From Nocardia sp. BMG111209 (GTDB lineage: Bacteria; Actinomycetota; Actinomycetes; Mycobacteriales; Mycobacteriaceae): 64,000 nt of DNA. This document shows positions 61,370-64,000 of the stretch, piece by piece (the stretch's first letter is position 1; each line of letters starts with the position of its first letter). The translations under genes and the position numbers were made by a program. The DNA lies in the NCBI RefSeq assembly GCF_000381925.1, contig NZ_KB907307.1, forward strand, positions 62,001-126,000, read 5' to 3'. The notes below the pieces were generated by a model. The model saw only the letters and a list, made by a program, of their open reading frames with translations, ran no database searches and was not told the origin of the DNA.

Positions 61370-62596
61370 ATGCGGATCACCCGTCTCCCCGCCCCGCTCC
61401 TCGGCGCGATCGTCCTCTCCGCTGCGCTGACCGCCGGCCTGCTGACGCCCTCGGCCGCGCGTGCCGACGAGGCGGACACCCTCGCCGCCGCCACGGTCAC
61501 CGACGCGAGCGCCGTCTGCGGGCACGCCGCCCCGACCTTCGACGACGTGGTCACCTCCGCGGCCACCGCGTTCCGCAGTGTCGTTCCGGCGCAACAGCTC
61601 TCGGCCTTCGATGCGGAGGTCGGCCGGTTCCGGCACGACCTCGCGGCGGTGCGCGTGCACCACGACCAGCTGCCGATCGACCCGACCCACGGCGACGGCC
61701 GCCTGGCCGAACTCGACGACCCGATCGTCACCTACCTGGTCGACGGCCTGGACGCGGTGCGCACCGGCCGGCTCGACCGGACGATGTCGGTGTCGAATCT
61801 GACCGTCGACGAGGTCGTCGAGGTCTTCATCCTCGCCACCCGGATCGTGAAGATTCCGGCGCAGCTGGCGGTGAGTCTGGTTCCCACCGCGGGCTTCTTC
61901 CTCAAGTTCATCGTCGGCGGTGTGTTCAGCGGCGTGAAATGGCTGGCGCGGCGGGTACAGGACCAGATCCGCGACACCTGCGCCACCCCCGGCGCGTACC
62001 CGAAGCTCGATCTGAACGACGCCGACTTCCCGGCCGAGCACATCGAGGTGCCGGGGCCCATCGCCGATCTGGCGCAGCGGGTCGTGCGCACCGACGGCTC
62101 CTGCACGCCGATCTCCGACCTGACCACCGCCACCGTGGTCGAACGCACCCGCGACTACCTCGCCCACACCGACCTGCCGCTCGACCGGGCCGGTCTGGCG
62201 GCCACCGCCGCGAACGTGCAGGAGTTCCTGCGCGACAACCGGATCGCGAAGGTCGCACTGCTGCACAAGACCGACGAACTCGGCCAGATCGTCGACTACC
62301 TCGACTACGGCCCGGTGACCTTCCTGGCGAGTCTCGGCTTCGACATCGCCCAGGGCCGCGCACTGGAGACCACCGCGCTGTCCGAGATGACCGTCGAAAA
62401 CGCCTACGATCTGACCACGTTGACGCTGGACGTCGCCAGCCTGCTGCTGACCGGCGCCGATCTGGTCGCCGGTTGGGCCGGGGTGACCGCCACGGTGCTG
62501 ACTCCGCTGGGCATGGCCGAGACCCTGGCCTTCGCCCCGGCCACCTACGGCGCGCCGATCCTGCGCGGGGTGATGCAGTCGATGTGCGCGGTGTAG
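61370..62596 (+). CDS. Secreted protein of unknown function
   Basis: I do not recognise this 408-residue protein. It has a signal peptide (PLLGAIVLSAALTAGLLTPS, with cleavage near ARADE). The mature region is Ala/Val/Leu-rich and largely helical. Hydrophobic stretches (VPTAGFFLKFIVGGVFSGVK; LDVASLLLTGADLVAGWAGV) might embed in a membrane or pack internally. Four Cys (near VCGHAAP, RDTCATPG, DGSCTPIS and the C-terminal SMCAV) suggest disulfides. It resembles a class of nocardial/mycobacterial secreted helical proteins, but no function can be given. It is divergent from the IclR gene. Confidence 0.8.
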   Translation: MRITRLPAPLLGAIVLSAALTAGLLTPSAARADEADTLAAATVTDASAVCGHAAPTFDDVVTSAATAFRSVVPAQQLSAFDAEVGRFRHDLAAVRVHHDQLPIDPTHGDGRLAELDDPIVTYLVDGLDAVRTGRLDRTMSVSNLTVDEVVEVFILATRIVKIPAQLAVSLVPTAGFFLKFIVGGVFSGVKWLARRVQDQIRDTCATPGAYPKLDLNDADFPAEHIEVPGPIADLAQRVVRTDGSCTPISDLTTATVVERTRDYLAHTDLPLDRAGLAATAANVQEFLRDNRIAKVALLHKTDELGQIVDYLDYGPVTFLASLGFDIAQGRALETTALSEMTVENAYDLTTLTLDVASLLLTGADLVAGWAGVTATVLTPLGMAETLAFAPATYGAPILRGVMQSMCAV

Positions 62597-62645
62597 CCGC
62601 ACCGCCGGGCTGATTGACCGCGGAAGCCGGGGGTAGGTCGTGTTC

Positions 62646-63467
62646 ATGGCCGTTTCGAACGAGCAACTGCTCCACACGCTCACCAAGGTCGTGAACACGT
62701 TATCGGATAATGATGTCCAGTTCGCGGTCGCCGGTGGGTGCGCGGTGTACGCGCGCGGCGGCCCGCCCTCGGATCACGATGTCGACATCTTCGTCCGACC
62801 GGCCGATGCCGAACCCGCACGCGACGCGCTGGTCACGGCCGGATTACGGGCCGACGATCCGCCCGAGGACTGGCTGATCAAGGCCTACGACGGCGACGTG
62901 CTGGTCGATCTGATCTTCCGGCCCGCCTTCCACGCCGTCACCGACGAGCTGTTCTCCCGGTCGACCTGGATGCGCATCGGGCCCGCGATGGCCCCGGTGA
63001 TCAGCGGTACCGACCTGCTGGTGGACAAGCTGATGGTGCTGGATCCGCAGCGCCTGGACTTCACTCCGCTGCTGCACATCGCGCGCGGCCTGCGGGAACA
63101 GGTGGACTGGCCGCAGGTCCGGGAGAACACGGCGACCTCGCCGTACGCGCGGGCCTTCCTCGCGCTGCTCGACGATCTCGGGGTCAGCGACGTCGGGCAC
63201 CCGCCCGGTGACGAGGCCGAGGCCATCCTGCCACAGTATCTGGTCGCGAACCTGCGCCGGGCCTTCGCCGAGGACGATCGCACCGCGGAGCTCGGCGTGG
63301 GTGTCACCATCCGCGGCGGCACGGTCGTGCTGAGCGGGGACGTGACCAGCGTGCAGCAGCGCGAGCGGCTGGCCCGGATCGTGGCCGAGCACGTCCCGAA
63401 ACTACACGTGCACAACGATGTTCGCGTCATCACGCCGACGGCGCCGACCGGCCACGAGCGATTGTGA
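62646..63467 (+). CDS. Nucleotidyltransferase-like protein fused to a BON domain
   Basis: This is a 273-residue protein. The N-terminal ~100 residues resemble minimal nucleotidyltransferase folds: FAVAGGCAVYARGGPPSDHD, then VDIFVRPAD with the metal-binding D-x-D, and later DVLVDLIFRP (third Asp). A helical middle (FTPLLHIARGLREQVDWPQV) follows. The C-terminal ~60 residues are a BON domain (LGVGVTIRGGTVVLSGDVTS, QQRERLARIVAEH, LHVHNDVRVI). The combination is unusual, because BON domains are typically membrane- or lipid-binding. ATG 62646 is chosen; GTG 62640 is possible. It overlaps the next gene by 1 bp (TGATG). Confidence 0.82.
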   Translation: MAVSNEQLLHTLTKVVNTLSDNDVQFAVAGGCAVYARGGPPSDHDVDIFVRPADAEPARDALVTAGLRADDPPEDWLIKAYDGDVLVDLIFRPAFHAVTDELFSRSTWMRIGPAMAPVISGTDLLVDKLMVLDPQRLDFTPLLHIARGLREQVDWPQVRENTATSPYARAFLALLDDLGVSDVGHPPGDEAEAILPQYLVANLRRAFAEDDRTAELGVGVTIRGGTVVLSGDVTSVQQRERLARIVAEHVPKLHVHNDVRVITPTAPTGHERL

Positions 63468-64000
63468 TGGCGGGCAACGGATGTGCGCGGATCGCCGCGG
63501 TGGGCGACGTCCACCTCGGCGCGGAGTCCGCCGGCTCGCTGCGCCCGGTCCTGTCCTGCCTGCCCGAGCAGGCCGACATGCTGTTGCTGGCAGGCGATCT
63601 CACCCGGCACGGGACCCTCGACGAAGCACGGGTCGTCGCAACGGAATTCGCGGATCTGGGCGTGCCGGTCATCGCGGTGCTGGGCAACCACGACTATCAC
63701 AGCGACGCGGAGGACGAGATCACCGCGCTGCTCACCGATCACGGCATCGTGGTGCTGGAGGGTACGGCGACGACGGTGCGGCTGCCCGACGGCATCGTCA
63801 CCGTGGCCGGCACCAAGGGCTTCGGCGGCGGGTTCGCCGGTAAGTGCGCGAGTGCCTTCGGCGAGCGGATCATGCGCGACTTCGCCGGGTACACAGCGCA
63901 TCTCGCGGCTTCGCTGCAGGCCGCGCTGTCCGGGCCGCGCGCCGACCTGACGGTGGCGCTCACCCACTACTCACCGGTCGGCGACACACTGCACGGCGAG
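63467..64000 (+). CDS. Metallophosphoesterase, cut off by the window end
   Basis: Reading from ATG 63467 (overlapping the previous stop by 1 bp) gives an open frame of 178 codons to the window end. Calcineurin-like motifs are clear: AAVGDVHLGAES (D-x-H), LLLAGDLTRHGTLDE (G-D-L), VLGNHDYHSDAEDE (G-N-H-D/E), and VALTHYSP (H). The missing C-terminus should hold the GHxH motif. It is coupled to the nucleotidyltransferase-BON gene, suggesting a joint function in nucleotide or nucleic-acid metabolism (inference). Confidence 0.88.
   Translation, partial: MAGNGCARIAAVGDVHLGAESAGSLRPVLSCLPEQADMLLLAGDLTRHGTLDEARVVATEFADLGVPVIAVLGNHDYHSDAEDEITALLTDHGIVVLEGTATTVRLPDGIVTVAGTKGFGGGFAGKCASAFGERIMRDFAGYTAHLAASLQAALSGPRADLTVALTHYSPVGDTLHGE

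Overview
The window is high-GC DNA (roughly 70% by eye) with dense genes, many GTG starts and 4-bp ATGA/GTGA overlaps. A complete mce operon (two YrbE permeases plus MceA-F), a TIGR03086 mycothiol-type protein, an Acg-type nitroreductase, MpaB and EthA-like oxidases, and twin-arginine secreted hydrolases point to a mycolic-acid actinomycete. Nocardia or a close relative is the best guess (inference). No rRNA, tRNA, CRISPR array, insertion sequence or phage gene was seen. Most long opposite-strand ORFs are GC-driven shadows.

Layout. 0.2-3.1 kb: a LAL/LuxR-type regulator lacking its ATPase domain, coupled to a type II thioesterase. 3.2-7.8 kb: a GGDEF-EAL protein, a SAM methyltransferase, a secreted chagasin-like inhibitor, an L,D-transpeptidase and a mycothiol-type protein. 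7.8-12.7 kb (minus strand): an alpha/beta-hydrolase remnant, then a GntR - allophanate hydrolase - biuret-hydrolase-like - NCS2 permease operon for nitrogen scavenging. 12.7-16.8 kb: a MraY paralogue lacking a catalytic Asp, a stand-alone zwf, and a divergent ROK regulator. 16.8-21.6 kb: an acyl-CoA ligase divergent from a TetR regulator, followed by an ABM protein, an MDR reductase and an epoxide-hydrolase-like enzyme. 21.7-25.5 kb: a four-gene extracytoplasmic/membrane operon with a His/Met-rich presumed metal-binding protein. This is the best candidate for an undescribed system. 25.7-34.3 kb: a HAD protein without its nucleophile, HD and XRE proteins, a BVMO, a polysaccharide deacetylase, an Acg nitroreductase, SthA transhydrogenase and an MpaB-type oxygenase.

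34.6-44.5 kb: the mce operon, led by two tiny membrane proteins and closed by one Mce-associated protein. It probably encodes an envelope lipid or sterol importer. 44.5-52.3 kb: a minus-strand six-gene operon (ABC importer, two FMN monooxygenases, an aldo/keto reductase) divergent from an IclR regulator, with twin TTCCG-N5-CGGAA operator-like sites. It looks like an organosulfur-scavenging unit. 52.4-58.0 kb: an unknown gene, a tandem-GNAT protein paired with an unknown protein, an alpha/beta hydrolase and a Tat-exported phosphoesterase. 58.2-61.2 kb: an IclR - PDR reductase - P450 operon resembling aromatic O-demethylation or hydroxylation systems. 61.4-64 kb: a secreted unknown protein, a nucleotidyltransferase-BON fusion and a phosphoesterase that runs off the window.

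Several convergent gene pairs are separated by perfect or near-perfect GC hairpins without U-tracts. Functional calls rest on motif recognition without database searches. Substrates are inferences.
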